This document shows positions 24,016 to 34,572 of a stretch of DNA of 64,000 bases, piece after piece; position 1 is the stretch's first letter, and every line of letters starts with the position of its first letter. The stretch spans positions 39,617,744 to 39,681,743 of the forward strand of contig OW804096.1 in NCBI GenBank assembly GCA_942159475.1, written 5' to 3'. Under the pieces are notes generated by a model. That model saw only the letters and a program-made list of their open reading frames with translations, ran no database searches and was not told where the DNA came from. The stretch comes from Sthenelais limicola (Eukaryota; Annelida; Polychaeta; Phyllodocida; Sigalionidae). The position numbers and the translations under genes were made by a program.

Positions 24016-24415
24016 CTTATAATCTCCCAACCTATCAATATATACATGGTGTTTTTTATTGTATCATAGATCTATTCAAAATACAATTGCTACGGTACTT
24101 CTAACATGGCCAGGTTTCCAATGCGTGCCAGCAAAGTATACAACTTTCGTATGTCCTTTGGCTAACAGCATGGGCTAATAATCTCCCAAGGCATATATAC
24201 TTTACTTAAGTTGGCAGAACCTTGCCAAATTTGCCTATAGGACTCCTCCTTGTACCGGCTTTAATGAATCCATTAAAGTGAATAAACCACTAATAAGAAA
24301 GGGATCCTATCGTTAAGGGCTCTCCCCTTAAGTCATATAAACATGGGTTGTGACGTAACCTGGTTTTAATAGCTGTATGAAATTTTGATGACATGGACTG
24401 GAGGAATTGCGTGCC

Positions 24416-24786
24416 AAAAGGGGATTTGCATGTCTCATTGCGCATGTCTGCAGTGAATGCTGGGGTGGATTCAGTTAAAATCTGACAGTCAAATATTCAT
24501 GCACTTTATTAAAATTATATGTGAGAATGTTTTTACCAATATCATATGTATAGCTTGTGCTAATGATCTATAAAACCAAATGCATGATGGGAAAGATGGG
24601 GTCTTGTTTCATGGAAACATGTAAAACACGTGGCTATATATATATACATGAGATAACTGTTACCTATTCTGTGCGGAATATAACATGTTTTCTATAGCTT
24701 TTACACTGACATAGACCTACAACTCCCATAATTCCATGTGAACCTAGATCCAAGATGGCAGACACTCAAATCCCCTATTACGCAGG
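24416..24786. mobile_element. Family E MITE, copy 1
   Basis: Left arm AAGGGGATTTGCATGTCTCA and right arm CACTCAAATCCCCTATTA mirror each other. Within the right part are CTACAACTCCCATAATTCCA and CCAAGATGGCAGAC, conserved in the copy at 54888-55222. About 370 bp, non-coding. Confidence 0.85.
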
Positions 24787-24983
24787 TTATGTGTATGAGT
24801 CCATTGCTGATTGCGTTTTAACAGGCAATTTTAACACCAATGTGAATACACCCAGGTCCCGTATGTCTTTGGAAGCCACCATTCGGGCCATATAAAGTCG
24901 ATTTATTGCTTATCGTGGGTATAACACTTTAAAGTTTTTCCTATTATTGTTATAAAGAGGCCCAGATACCACTGGGGAACCTG

Positions 24984-25170
24984 GGGCCTGTTGCATAAGA
25001 AATCCTTGCTTAAAATGCTCACAGCAAAGATTTTTTCCTTTTTAAGGTAGGGAATTCCTACTTTATGAATAGAAAATAACATTGTCTGCATAACAAATTC
25101 CTACCCTAAAGGTTCCTTACCAGCTGCTTACACGGAAAAGTAGCTAAGGAAGGAAAATGTTAAATCTGTA
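24984..25170. repeat. Family F MITE, diverged
   Basis: GGGGCCTGTTGCATAAGAAA at the left and GCTAAGGAAGGAAAATG at the right, with AAGGTAGGGAATTCCTAC inside. Left arm is clear; right arm is weak. Confidence 0.6.
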
Positions 25171-25204
25171 TTGTCATATTGGTACGACAAAAGAAATCTT
25201 GCCA

Positions 25205-25445
25205 AACTTATAGGACTGAATATATCAGTATTCTGTTACTGTTATATGTTCATACAAGAATTTGTAGATGAATCCGCGGAGGAAAAACAGCCGCCGGTAA
25301 GCAATCATAAGTGAAGTCATCCCAGAAAAGTATTCGAGCAGGTCCTCCAAATACAAATGAGGATGTTTTAGGAGCAAAAACAGACAGACAATATCCTCCG
25401 AATTCTTAACCGATGCTTGCTGAAAGTGCAGCTTTAAGTAAGGAT
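25205..25445 (-). repeat. Family C MITE, reverse orientation
   Basis: TAGGACTGAATATATCAGTA, TATATGTTCATACAAGAATT, GAGGAAAAACAGCCGCCGGT and AGTGCAGCTTTAA follow the reversed C order. The block between GGAGCAAAAACAG and the end is shortened. The 122-codon minus ORF across it is incidental. Confidence 0.75.
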
Positions 25446-25689
25446 GTGCTATGCAATGGGCCCCTGGCATGTTCAGAAAGGTGACTATATGATTGTATTC
25501 CCAAATTGATAATGAGGGATTTTCTAATGTAATATTACAATAGTATTGAAAGTTGATAACACACAAGTGTGGTTTCCATTGTGTTGAATGCAATAGTCAA
25601 TGGAAATAATGTCTCATGGAAAGTAACTTTGAAATTTAATATTTATGCTAAATAAACAAGGAATTTGTTATAAACAGCGATGGTACAGA

Positions 25690-26285
25690 TGCCTGCTGGT
25701 CCAGTCCTCAGGTGGATTATCATTCATCAGTTGTTTCTGCACTGTCCACTACAAACTCCAGAGGTGCGCCAACTGGGGTGATCAAATCCCATCCCAGGAC
25801 CTCCTACCACTCCTATAGTTCTCAGTGCCCTCCACATCGACTCGCCTGCAAACCCCCTGCATCCGATCTCCACAGGAAAGCACCATACCTTCCAGCCCAA
25901 TTGTTGACATTCACTGACTAGGTCTTGGTACTTGTTCTTTTTCCACTCATATGCTTCCTCTAGTCTCTCCTCCCATGGCACAGTCAGCTCCACTATTATG
26001 ACCTGCTTGGTTGACGGTGACCATATCACTATGTCAGGCCTTTGGCTGGTGGCTGCTTCCTCCCTGGGAAATACCAAGCGTGTCTTGATGTCCGCTCACA
26101 TCTCCCAGCCACCTGATGTCACTAGCAGTCCACCGCCCTCCATTCTCTTTTTAGTTGGTTCCTATCCTTCTGTCACAAAGTTGAACTTTGGTCGTTCCTT
26201 TTTCACCTTCGTACTCTTCCTTCGCAGTTCCAGGGTGTCAGTGAGGGTAATACAGTTTTATAAAGATTTGTTTAAAAAAGAATAA
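25690..26285 (-). pseudogene. Retroelement coding remnant with endonuclease-like PD motif
   Basis: The minus frame 25727-26077 (116 codons) encodes RPDIVIWSPSTKQVIIVELT followed by VPWEERLEEAYEWKKNKYQD and a Trp/Gly-rich end (CRGFAGESMWRALR). I recognise this as a segment that recurs in retroelement polyproteins of fish and invertebrates; the PD...(V/I)xVELT pattern resembles the core of PD-(D/E)xK nucleases. Upstream on minus (26080-26250), RRKSTKVKKERPKFNFVTEG is in a related frame but followed by a stop. It is a broken piece with no RT motif; family assignment is tentative. Confidence 0.6.
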
Positions 26286-26294
26286 TTAATCCTT

Positions 26295-26350
26295 TAAATT
26301 CCTTAGATTCCTTGATAAAGGGCAAATGTGCTCGGAACATCTGACCCCCC
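26295..26350 (+). repeat. Penelope-like terminal motif, possible decayed hammerhead
   Basis: CCTTGATAAAGGGCAAATGT followed by GCTCGGAACATCTGACC. This has the layout CTGATGA, a short stem (GGGC...GCTC) and GAAAC known from the terminal repeats of Penelope-like retroelements, with three changes in the core. A reversed relative lies at 41862-41905. Confidence 0.45.
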
Positions 26351-26477
26351 AATAAACAAACCTACAACTCATCCAACCGTCCCTGTCCTTATTGTGTTTT
26401 GTGTTAAATCCGCATCCTGAGATTTAATCACTTAAATCCCTTAAGTCTCTGCCTCAGGTGTCCATAGCCCCAAAACT

Positions 26478-26612
26478 GTTGAAGGCAGTGATTACAAACA
26501 TACAACAGCTGTAAAATATTGATAACTTCAGTCCTATCTCCAGGTCAAAGATCAAACAATGAATACATTCGGTAAGATTACATTTATTGTAATAGCTGAG
26601 AACGCAGCTTTA
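26478..26612 (+). repeat. Family C MITE, right end
   Basis: ACAACAGCTGTAAAATATTGATAACTTCAG-type sequence and the end ATAGCTGAGAACGCAGCTTTA match family C. About the last 130 bp only. Confidence 0.65.
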
Positions 26613-26662
26613 TTTCCACACACAATTTCCCTTTCCTTAGCTTATACAACAGGCCCCTGGGC
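26613..26662. repeat. Family F right end
   Basis: CACACACAATTTCCCTTTCCTTAGCTTATACAACAGGCCCC is the F right arm, adjacent to the C fragment. Only about 45 bp. Confidence 0.65.
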
Positions 26663-26904
26663 CCTTGTATGAAGCACCTGGGATTTAAATAAGCAATCAT
26701 TCTCCTGGGCCTCTTTACTAATTAAAACGCATGTGTTGGGGCCATGTCTAGATAGACGTTACACAACATGATACATGGTATAATGGCGCATATCCAAACT
26801 TGTGAATCGATCATTCGGCGCCTGATTCTACCTTACTGTCTGTGTCAGTCAGTACACACCTAGGTAAAAAATAAGTATTCATTCTAAGGCTATGAAGACA
26901 TTTG

Positions 26905-27285
26905 TGATGTGTTATAGGAAAATGAGTCACAAGTCGCAAAATTGGTATTTTTCAAAGTGGTTTATTCACACGATCTCTTTGTTGGAATATTTTCATTTTT
27001 GGGTGTCTATTCTTTGAGGTCTCATTGTTGAATATATACACATGTACTAAATTCCAAGACAGTGTATTAAATATATCCATACAATTCTAAGGTCATACTA
27101 TAGAGTATATTTAATTGCTTTCCTATAGTAATTGTCCACCCAAACACATTTCCAACTTTCTTTCAAGAATTAAAATTTAAAACTTAAAATTTAACTTAAA
27201 ATAATTATAGAAATACTTATATGTTGATATTTCTAAATCCATTTTCTGCGACATGTGACTCCTATTCCTGTAACACAACACGTTT
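26905..27285. repeat. Family A MITE, full length
   Basis: Left arm GATGTGTTATAGGAAAATGA with GTCACAAGTCGCAAAATTG; right arm CATTTTCTGCGACATGTGAC ending CCTGTAACACAACACG. A short internal repeat (AAAATTTAAAACTTAAAATT) is present near 27170. Some 25 bp at the GATCTCATC block are missing. Confidence 0.85.
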
Positions 27286-27423
27286 AATAACATTCAATAA
27301 TGTTGTTGGCTATAGGTTACGGTCATACATAATTGATTGTTACCAGTGATATATTTATGTTTTTTTATTCCCACTCTTTAGATCTATCCTTTATTCATAT
27401 CACCTCTCAATTGTCTTCCACTG

Positions 27424-27605
27424 ACATCTGGGACCCGTTGCATAATAAATCCTTACTTTAGCTACTTTCCTTTGCTCAGCATCTGATGAAGAATGTTTAT
27501 GGAAGAAAGTTTGCTATACAGACGATGCTAATATTGATTCCAACAACCTTCCTACCTAAGCAATGAAAAATAGCTTAGCAAGGAATGGCCTTTCCTGTTT
27601 GTAAG
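27424..27605. repeat. Family F MITE, diverged
   Basis: GGGACCCGTTGCATAATAAA at the left; AGCTACTTTCCTTTGC and AGCTTAGCAAGGAATGG inside. The right arm is not recognisable. Confidence 0.5.
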
Positions 27606-28635
27606 AATGTTTTTTTATTTTTTTAATTGTTTAGCACTTTTAGACCTATCGGTAGATGATATTAACCAAATATCACACCATTAAATTTTGTATTATATGG
27701 GTGAACCTTTCATACAGCTTGGGTATATAATAAAACAATAATGTTCTATAATTTCGAGTTAAATGATTCACTGCAAACTAATTTCAATTTAATTCTAATT
27801 CATTAGTTCTACAATTGATTCAGGAAAAACCTGTGAATGTCACCTTAGCGAACTCTTATATGTTAATACCTATTTGCAATTTCATTTGTTACAACTCAAA
27901 TAACCTTATAAAATCAGCAATTAATTGAAAGATAACTGTCTTGATAGGTAGTGCAATATTTTTCATATTATCAGCATTTTACTTCCTATTTATGTGTTTG
28001 ACTCCACCGATGTTATTTCCCTCGGCGGTCGTTGCTATTACATTCTGCAGTGCATTCTCAATCCCAATATAATAACAAATGGAGCTGCTCAGAGGAGAGT
28101 CTTGATAGGTTGTGCAATATAGCTTTTTTATCATAATTCATATATGGCAATGATTATCAAACTGACTATTAGCCGCAAGAAGCACGCACCCTAGTGGAGC
28201 CCTGTCCTTACTTGGCCTAGGGAAAACCGATCTGAAGCTAGATTATAAATTGACATATGGCATGGTGGCAGCAATTTGTCTAGCAGCCTAAATAGGCACT
28301 GTATGGCGTGAGTACTCTGTACATTGTATTGGAGATGTTTATCCTATACAATACAATGCCGTTCCTACGTCTAAATATACTGTTATCTTAATTAGACTGT
28401 ATCTGTATTAATAATGAAAAAGCTCATGAGTTAAATTAAAGCATGTTCGCTTTGTAATCGTAAGGGGAGTATTACATATATGTATATCAACCAGAATTTG
28501 ATATAAAGTGCTACTTTGGTGAATATATTTTTAAAATCTATAAAATAAATCTGGTATAAGATTATAGAGATTTATGTAATTTTGATTTATGTAATTTTGC
28601 AGAATATTTTGCTTGTTCTCATGATCTGATTTAAC
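27606..28635. other. No gene; one 20-bp direct repeat
   Basis: GTCTTGATAGGTAGTGCAATAT at about 27941 recurs as GTCTTGATAGGTTGTGCAATAT at about 28100. Near 28,180-28,330 the sequence is less AT-rich and ends in GTACTCTGTACATTGTATTG, which could be a non-LTR 3' region. No frame over 60 codons. Confidence 0.4.
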
Positions 28636-28639
28636 CTGA

Positions 28640-28905
28640 TTTTAAAGTTGCACTGTCAGTTAACGTCGGTAAAAAACGGTACATTTTCTATTTGTGTTCC
28701 TTTCGGTTTTGTCCATTAGTTTTTTCTAAAGTGCTTCTAAAACGTCCTCGTTTGTATTTGAAGGACCTGCCCAAATCCTTTCTTACAATGACTTCAAGTA
28801 TTATTGCTCACCGGCAGCAGTTTTTTCTGTGCGATTAGACTTCAAATTACTGTATAAACATATTTCTATGAACATTGTTGTATAATTATTAAGTCATAAT
28901 ATGGG
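28640..28905 (+). repeat. Family C MITE, left two thirds
   Basis: AAGTTGCACTGTCAGTTAAC, then CGTCCTCGTTTGTATTTGAA, CTGCCCAAATCCTTTCTTAC and TATTGCTCACCGGCAGCAGT in C order. The right end is lost near 28900. Confidence 0.8.
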
Positions 28906-29554
28906 TGAATTTGTGTTGTCGTAATTGCTTATGCAGCTTTAAGATTTGGATATATTTCATTATTTATTATTATTTTATTATTTTATTTCATTATATTATA
29001 TTTATTTTCGCAGAGGGAATATCTGAAACTGATTTCGTGATTAGAAATTTCATGTAATTGAAAGTGCATAATATGTAAAAGCATTAAACAGGAAAGCAAC
29101 TTATATTAAATCATGCTTTTTATTTCTGGCGAGATCTGACACATATACATAACTATCACGGGGCACCATATGTACACATTGTTGGCAAGGTATTTCATTT
29201 TACTTCTGATCAGAACCAAAAAACCACACCATCGTATACCGAGCAATAGTCACTCACAATAGACAGGCCGTATATATGCAATGGACCGCTTGTAAAAGGA
29301 AATCATTAGCTTATGACCTCTGATAATTCTGTATACATCCTGCATCAAAAGAATGTCACCGCGTAGCCTTTGGTACCAATCTATAAAGTTTCATGATTAA
29401 GCATAATACCCACCACCACGTCAATGCTCAAGTAAAAAAGTTCCAAGTTGAAGAAGGCGATTTTACATTTGTAATTTAGCTCTTCATTTGTATTTTCCAT
29501 CTAGATACAAATATTTGTCTGTAGTATCCTGGGTGGTCTTCTGGAATACAGCAG

Positions 29555-29650
29555 CCTGGATAGTTCAGTAAGAGGAGCTCTAGAATTTAAATCCAACGGT
29601 CCGGGATTCTGCTCCCCGTCTAGGCAAATCAGCATTTCGGTGGGTTGGTT
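29555..29650 (+). repeat. tRNA-derived SINE head
   Basis: CAGCCTGGATAGTTCAGTAAGAG resembles an A box region and GGTCCGGGATTCTGCTCCCC a B box, 40 bp apart, followed by GTCTAGGCAAATCAGCATTT. The spacing is that of a class III promoter from a tRNA. The body after 29650 is not recognised. Confidence 0.5.
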
Positions 29651-29734
29651 TACACAGTAACAGCGAGGTTTAATTTGAATGAAGAAGCCTTTCTCCCATC
29701 GAAAGTTTTGACGTGGTAGTGGACAACAGGTTTT

Positions 29735-29974
29735 AGGGACTGTTCATTTTTAGCCACTGGCGAGGGGGGGGGGGAGATTTGTCATGGGGCTACCACCTTT
29801 TTTTGCACAGGCTCAGAACTACAATGATGTAGGGGGGTCATGACATCTTGCACAAACTTTCAAGGGTGGGTCACGACATTTTGCACTGCAGGACGGTGGT
29901 TCATACAATTTTGCACAAGAATCTTTTGCTAATTCTCCCCTCCCTCCCCAGTGGTTAATTATGAACAGTCCCTT
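29735..29974. mobile_element. 240-bp MITE with AGGGACTGTTCAT ends
   Basis: Left AGGGACTGTTCATTTTTAGC and right TAATTATGAACAGTCCCT mirror each other; the next bases (CACTGG and CCAGTG) also pair. Inside are a poly-G run and three GGTCATGACATCTTGCAC-type repeats (about 29825, 29870 and 29905). One copy in the window. Confidence 0.8.
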
Positions 29975-30714
29975 GCTATGATGCAAGGTGTAGAACACAT
30001 CCTAGGAAGCTGTGCAACAAATTATAATCGTAAAAGAGCAACGGTACATTTTCCCAGATCATTCACAATGAATAAAGTAGATTTATCTCACAGCTGTCAG
30101 AGACATTTTCGGATAGTTTGACTTGTTGTTCTTACCCCTATTGACAGTAGGGATCGATATATAGCATTGCCACATAATCTCATGATAGTTTTTGCTCAAA
30201 GTACTTCAAGACCTTGATATTGTTCATTCCTTTAAATACAGGCTGGGCAGGGAAGGAAGACTAGACAATCTATCGGTCAATACATCACAATTTGTACAAT
30301 TTGAATTCACAAACCCCGGAGATTTATGCAAGATTTATGAACTAAACGGAGGACTATTTTTTATATTTTATATTAGAATGTGTTCTCACTTTCCTTCATT
30401 GCAAATACACTCAGATATTCTCAAAGTCACAATTTCATCTAAAAGTGAGTCAGTATTATGAGCAATTATTGAAACTCCAATTATACATTCGTTGGTGTCT
30501 GAACTTATACAGCAATTTCCTTGCAGGATACATTTGTTTCTGGTGCCAAGGTTTTTTTTAAATGAGAACTGTTTGGTGCAACCTGGCTATTGTAGACTCA
30601 GTTAGGCCAAGAACTAAGGGAGGTAAACGCAGACAGCTTGTTGGATGCAGTTGTCTAAAATTACACCTCCCCCGCCCACCAAAACACAAGACATTCACTA
30701 AACTTTATTTTAAA
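29975..30714. other. No feature recognised
   Basis: Contains an 89-codon plus ORF (30192-30461) with no domain, no splice context and base usage like the background. I see no repeat match. Confidence 0.4.
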
Positions 30715-30930
30715 GTCTAGGCTCACAGCCATTTAGATCAGACAAAAATGGTATGTAAGTGATTGGACGCCTACTACGCTAATGTATTTCCCAGTTCTGG
30801 AGTAGAACGTCTTAATGGAATAATATAAATGGCATTCTGTGGATAGAAGTAGGCTTTCCCTTCAGTTTCCAGTTTGAGCGAGGGGCCTTTCCTATGTTTG
30901 AAGGGACTCTCTCAACTCTGGGCCTATACT
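30715..30930 (-). repeat. Family D MITE, full length
   Basis: AGTCTAGGCTCACAGCCATT at the left, AGTGATTGGACGCCTACTAC and CTGGAGTAGAACGTCTTAAT inside, AGGGACTCTCTCAACTCTGG and GCCTA at the right. The arms are inverted relative to each other. The 76-codon ORF at 30894 starts in the right arm and is not supported. Confidence 0.85.
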
Positions 30931-31361
30931 ATACCAAAATAAATTTAATTAAAGCAACACCACAATCCATACTCATTCAACTCGACATTGCCTCATTCAA
31001 TCCAACCTTGACAACCGTTGTTACTGATTTATTATTTAATAGGGTAGCACCGTTACATGGAAAGCCAATTACACTTATCCCTTCAAATCTTCAACCTATA
31101 AACACTTGTGTTGTATTACATTAGTGTGTAAAAGTCAGCACATTTGCTTCATCGTTCGGCTCTCAGCATTGATTGATTGTAACCAAGTGATGCATGAGAT
31201 TATTTATTTGAATACATATGACATTTTTGTCTAAATAAATGTTGCAGTTGTACATTTTGTAATTATTAAATTGTCAAATGTCTGAATAGAATCCAACCTT
31301 ATTTTAAACATGAAGCAAAATCGCATCTTTCTAAATTGATTTACTATAATTTCAAAACAAT

Positions 31362-31716
31362 AGGAGATTTGGATGTCTCACTGCGCATGTCTATTACAGT
31401 ACATGATGGGATGGATTCACCAAAGGTCTGACATACAAATATTTAGCAACATTTCTATCGAAAAATGCAAGAATTAATTGAGTAAATTAATAATTAAATT
31501 AATTAATTAAAACACGGGGATCGTTTTGCCAATATCAACCCAATGCTTGTGTAAATAGTTTATAAAAAAACAACCGTATGATGGGAAAGATGATGCCTTT
31601 GTTATGGAAACATATAAAATACATAGCTTTACTCTGATATACAACTCCCATAATTCCATACGAATCAAGATTCAAATACAAATGCAAAATGCAGACATGC
31701 AAAATCCCCTGTTGTT
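31362..31716. mobile_element. Family E MITE, copy 2
   Basis: AACAATAGGAGATTTGGATG at the left and ACATGCAAAATCCCCTGTTG at the right. It keeps ATACAACTCCCATAATTCCA, but the CAAGATGGC block is altered by a small ATACAAATGC insertion. Confidence 0.85.
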
Positions 31717-31727
31717 ATAATCGGTTT

Positions 31728-31965
31728 AATAATTGGTGGCCGAATGGTTGGCTTAGTTGCAAGAGTTGATCCTGGGCACAGGTAGAATTTCCCCTCCTCC
31801 CCGCCCAGGTTGAAGGGTAAGAACACCAGTGAGGGGATCTAGTCCTGGTAAAAAATGTTAAAAAAGAAAAAGAAAAGTCCCAGTCGGCAACATTGTGCCC
31901 ACAACAGGGAAGGTTCACTAGAAATACCTCTGCATGATACATACAGAAATAGAGAACAATTGACC
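31728..31965. repeat. Possible tRNA-derived SINE
   Basis: GGTGGCCGAATGGTTGGCTTAG has the look of a Leu/Ser-type tRNA A box, followed by a GC-rich body (CCCCTCCTCCCCGCCCAGG) and an AAAAAGAAAAAGAAAAG run. No clear B box, so the tRNA origin is weak. Confidence 0.3.
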
Positions 31966-32059
31966 CAAGACAATAGTCAATGATCCTTTTGTTCAGTATT
32001 TTATCTCAATGGACCTGGCAGTTATATTGATAGATGGGTTGATTAATTACTAGATAATC

Positions 32060-32420
32060 ACTTCAAAGTGATTTATACATGAGAACCCTTGCTCAGAATG
32101 TTGTCATTATTGGGGTGCTTAGCACTTCTAGTAGCATGAATACATGTATCAAATGAAGACTGTGTATTGGACATATCTATATGCATATCTGAGGTTACCC
32201 AAAGGAGTATCTTTAACTAAGTTTACCTTCTTTACTATAGTGAGTGACTATTAAGAAATAACAGTAATATTGTGTTTATGCATACATAAATATAGAAGCA
32301 TTTATTAGATTAGTCCTAGCGTTTACCATCATTGGAATCGGCCTAACCCCATCTTTTGAAATACGATGATATCTCAAAATCCATTCCTTGCAACTTGGAC
32401 ACATTTTCCAGTAAAACACC
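32060..32420. repeat. Family A MITE, left arm lost
   Basis: CACTTCAAAGTGATTTATAC, TTATTGGGGTGCTTAGCACT, CATTGGAATCGGCCTAACCC and ATTCCTTGCAACTTGGACAC follow the A interior and right arm. Confidence 0.75.
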
Positions 32421-33540
32421 AAATTTACTAAGTTTTGCTAAATTTGGCTGACAAATCCAAGATGGCGGCGCCCATAGGTGTCAGTTCTCATAAGATCTCA
32501 TTCATACACTTACATCTTCTTCACACACTTATTCGATTATTTCCCTTAATTAAAAATACATTTTTTTAAATGTTATTTCTTTTCAATTGTATCTTTGAAA
32601 ATGTTGGTGAACATTCTGGGTTGCCAGAGTATGGCGTTGGTTAACACAACTTGTCTGATTATCTTCAACTGTATTTTGAAATTCATTTCTCAGCTTTGAA
32701 TTAATTGGGATGAATAGATGCGAATTGTATATTTCTGACATCAAGACCTATCTATTATATCTATTGCATTAGGTTGTAAAATGAGGTTTGTAAAATGAAG
32801 AACAACCAAATGTTCCAGATGTTCTACTCCAAATCACACATAGGAGCAGTGTGAATTGCAGGTAGCCTTAGACCTGATCTCTCTAATGTGGTAGTGTCGA
32901 GCAAAGGCCAACACTATTTCGTATCACTTTCACGGAGAAATGAAAAAAAATCAGAAGAATAACCACATTATCCGGTTGTTTAACTCCAAATCACACATGT
33001 ATATTGGTGACTGGGGCCTTCCACCACTTGCATATCTAGCCTTTAAATATAAGTTCACTTATTTCTAAATTCCAAATATAATAATTCTAAACTAAGATGG
33101 ATCAGAATACTGATAAACCTTCTGTCAAGTTACAACATCTACTTTATTTTATTTTTTCTAAAACATCTTAAAACTGTGTGTTCTTGTTGGGATATTTATT
33201 CAAACATGTGTTGATTCATATGGAAGACGGTTATTATTTCTTTTCTTGACTGTCATTTTTTTGTATGAAACATGTTTCAAAGATTCTGTATAAACCACTT
33301 TTCATCTAAAGCTGATAGCTAAATATCATATTTTTGTTTGACAACAGGTTTTAGGACTTTAGGTCTCAGTGTCTCAGTGTTAATGTCTCAGTACATTAAA
33401 TGTATCAACTCAGTGAGATAATAGTATCCGGTTGGTCCCCTTAGACCTGGCAAGAACCTATGAGCATTAAAGACACACAATATAATATTATGTTTCTAGA
33501 TATAAACAGAGTTCAACTAGTTTTAAATGACATACACAAT
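32421..33540. other. No gene recognised
   Basis: AT-rich. A block CTCCAAATCACACAT occurs at about 32827 and 32985 in similar surroundings, so a degraded repeat may be present. A CCAAGATGGCGGCGCCCAT segment at about 32457 has a YY1-like core. Confidence 0.4.
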
Positions 33541-33544
33541 TCTC

Positions 33545-33902
33545 AGATGCACTCTCAGTTAACATTGGTAAAAAAAACATGACAATTATTTTTTCCATTC
33601 TTTTCCAACACATTTAAAAGTCATTTGACTGAAATTTAGGAGGATTCTGTCCTCTTTTTGCAACAGGGCTTCTAAAATGTCCTTATTTGTATTTGAAGGA
33701 CCTGCCCAAATCCTTCCCTATGATGACTTCACTTATTATCGCTCACCGGCAGCAGTTTTCACCAGGAAGATTCTACTTTAAATTATTACATCAACATATA
33801 ACAGCGGCAGAAAGTTGATGAATTCAGTCCTATAAGCCATAACATAAGTAAATCCGGTAAAATTGTTATAGTAGCTGAGGATGCAGCTTTTAATAGCATC
33901 AG
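33545..33902 (+). repeat. Family C MITE, full length
   Basis: Left GCACTCTCAGTTAACATTGG, then GTCCTTATTTGTATTTGAAG, ACTTCACTTATTATCGCTCA, CAGTCCTATAAGCCATAACA and the end GCTGAGGATGCAGCTTTTAA. About 355 bp. The best complete example of the family here. Confidence 0.9.
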
Positions 33903-34257
33903 ATTCAAACTTGATCCGATCCAAATCGATCAATCTTATTTCCATCTTATTAAAATTGGGTTTGATGGAATGCAGGCTTTATTCTGTAAGTTTCTATCAT
34001 ACAATTTCACAGATTGTAATATTGTTGTAATATCATGAGTGTATCCATAGCATGAAGCTCAGAGTCATTGCAGCAGATGGAACATTAAACACAAGACAAG
34101 AATTAACATACATATATATGGCATTGTCACACATTTTAAAAATTGTTCCCTATACACCTTAGTAGTTGTATGAATATCTATACGTCAGACATATTATAGT
34201 CAAAACTACATCAATCACAATAATTGATAGTATTACTATTATAAATACCAGCATTAG

Positions 34258-34532
34258 ATTAATACATAAGAGTGGTATATTTCAGAAAAATTAGTCTAAA
34301 GTCGCAAAATAAGAATTTTTAAAAAGATGAGATCAGGCGGACTAGTTAAGTAGTGAAATATATTCCCTAAGGATACAATAGGAATGCATAGATCTCTTCA
34401 GTACGGGCTTGAAATTGAGAAAGAAACCCAAACAAAGAGAACATTTCTACAAAGAATTCTCATGGAAAAAAACCTGATATCATTTTTGCGACTTTGGATT
34501 AATTTTTCTGTGACCCATCACATATAGCATAA
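34258..34532. repeat. Family A MITE, internally deleted, next to the ceramidase 3' end
   Basis: Left arm TTAGTCTAAAGTCGCAAAAT, right arm ATCATTTTTGCGACTTTGGA and CTGTGACCCATCAC, with about 120 bp of the interior missing. It lies 40 bp past the stop codon of the ceramidase gene (minus), so it is inside or next to that gene's 3' UTR. Confidence 0.75.
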
Positions 34533-34572
34533 TCATATCATCATTATATCAAATGAATCTATATGTATATCA

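Noticed and set aside
30192..30461. 89-codon plus ORF as a gene
   Set aside because: No signal, domain or partner exon; background base usage.
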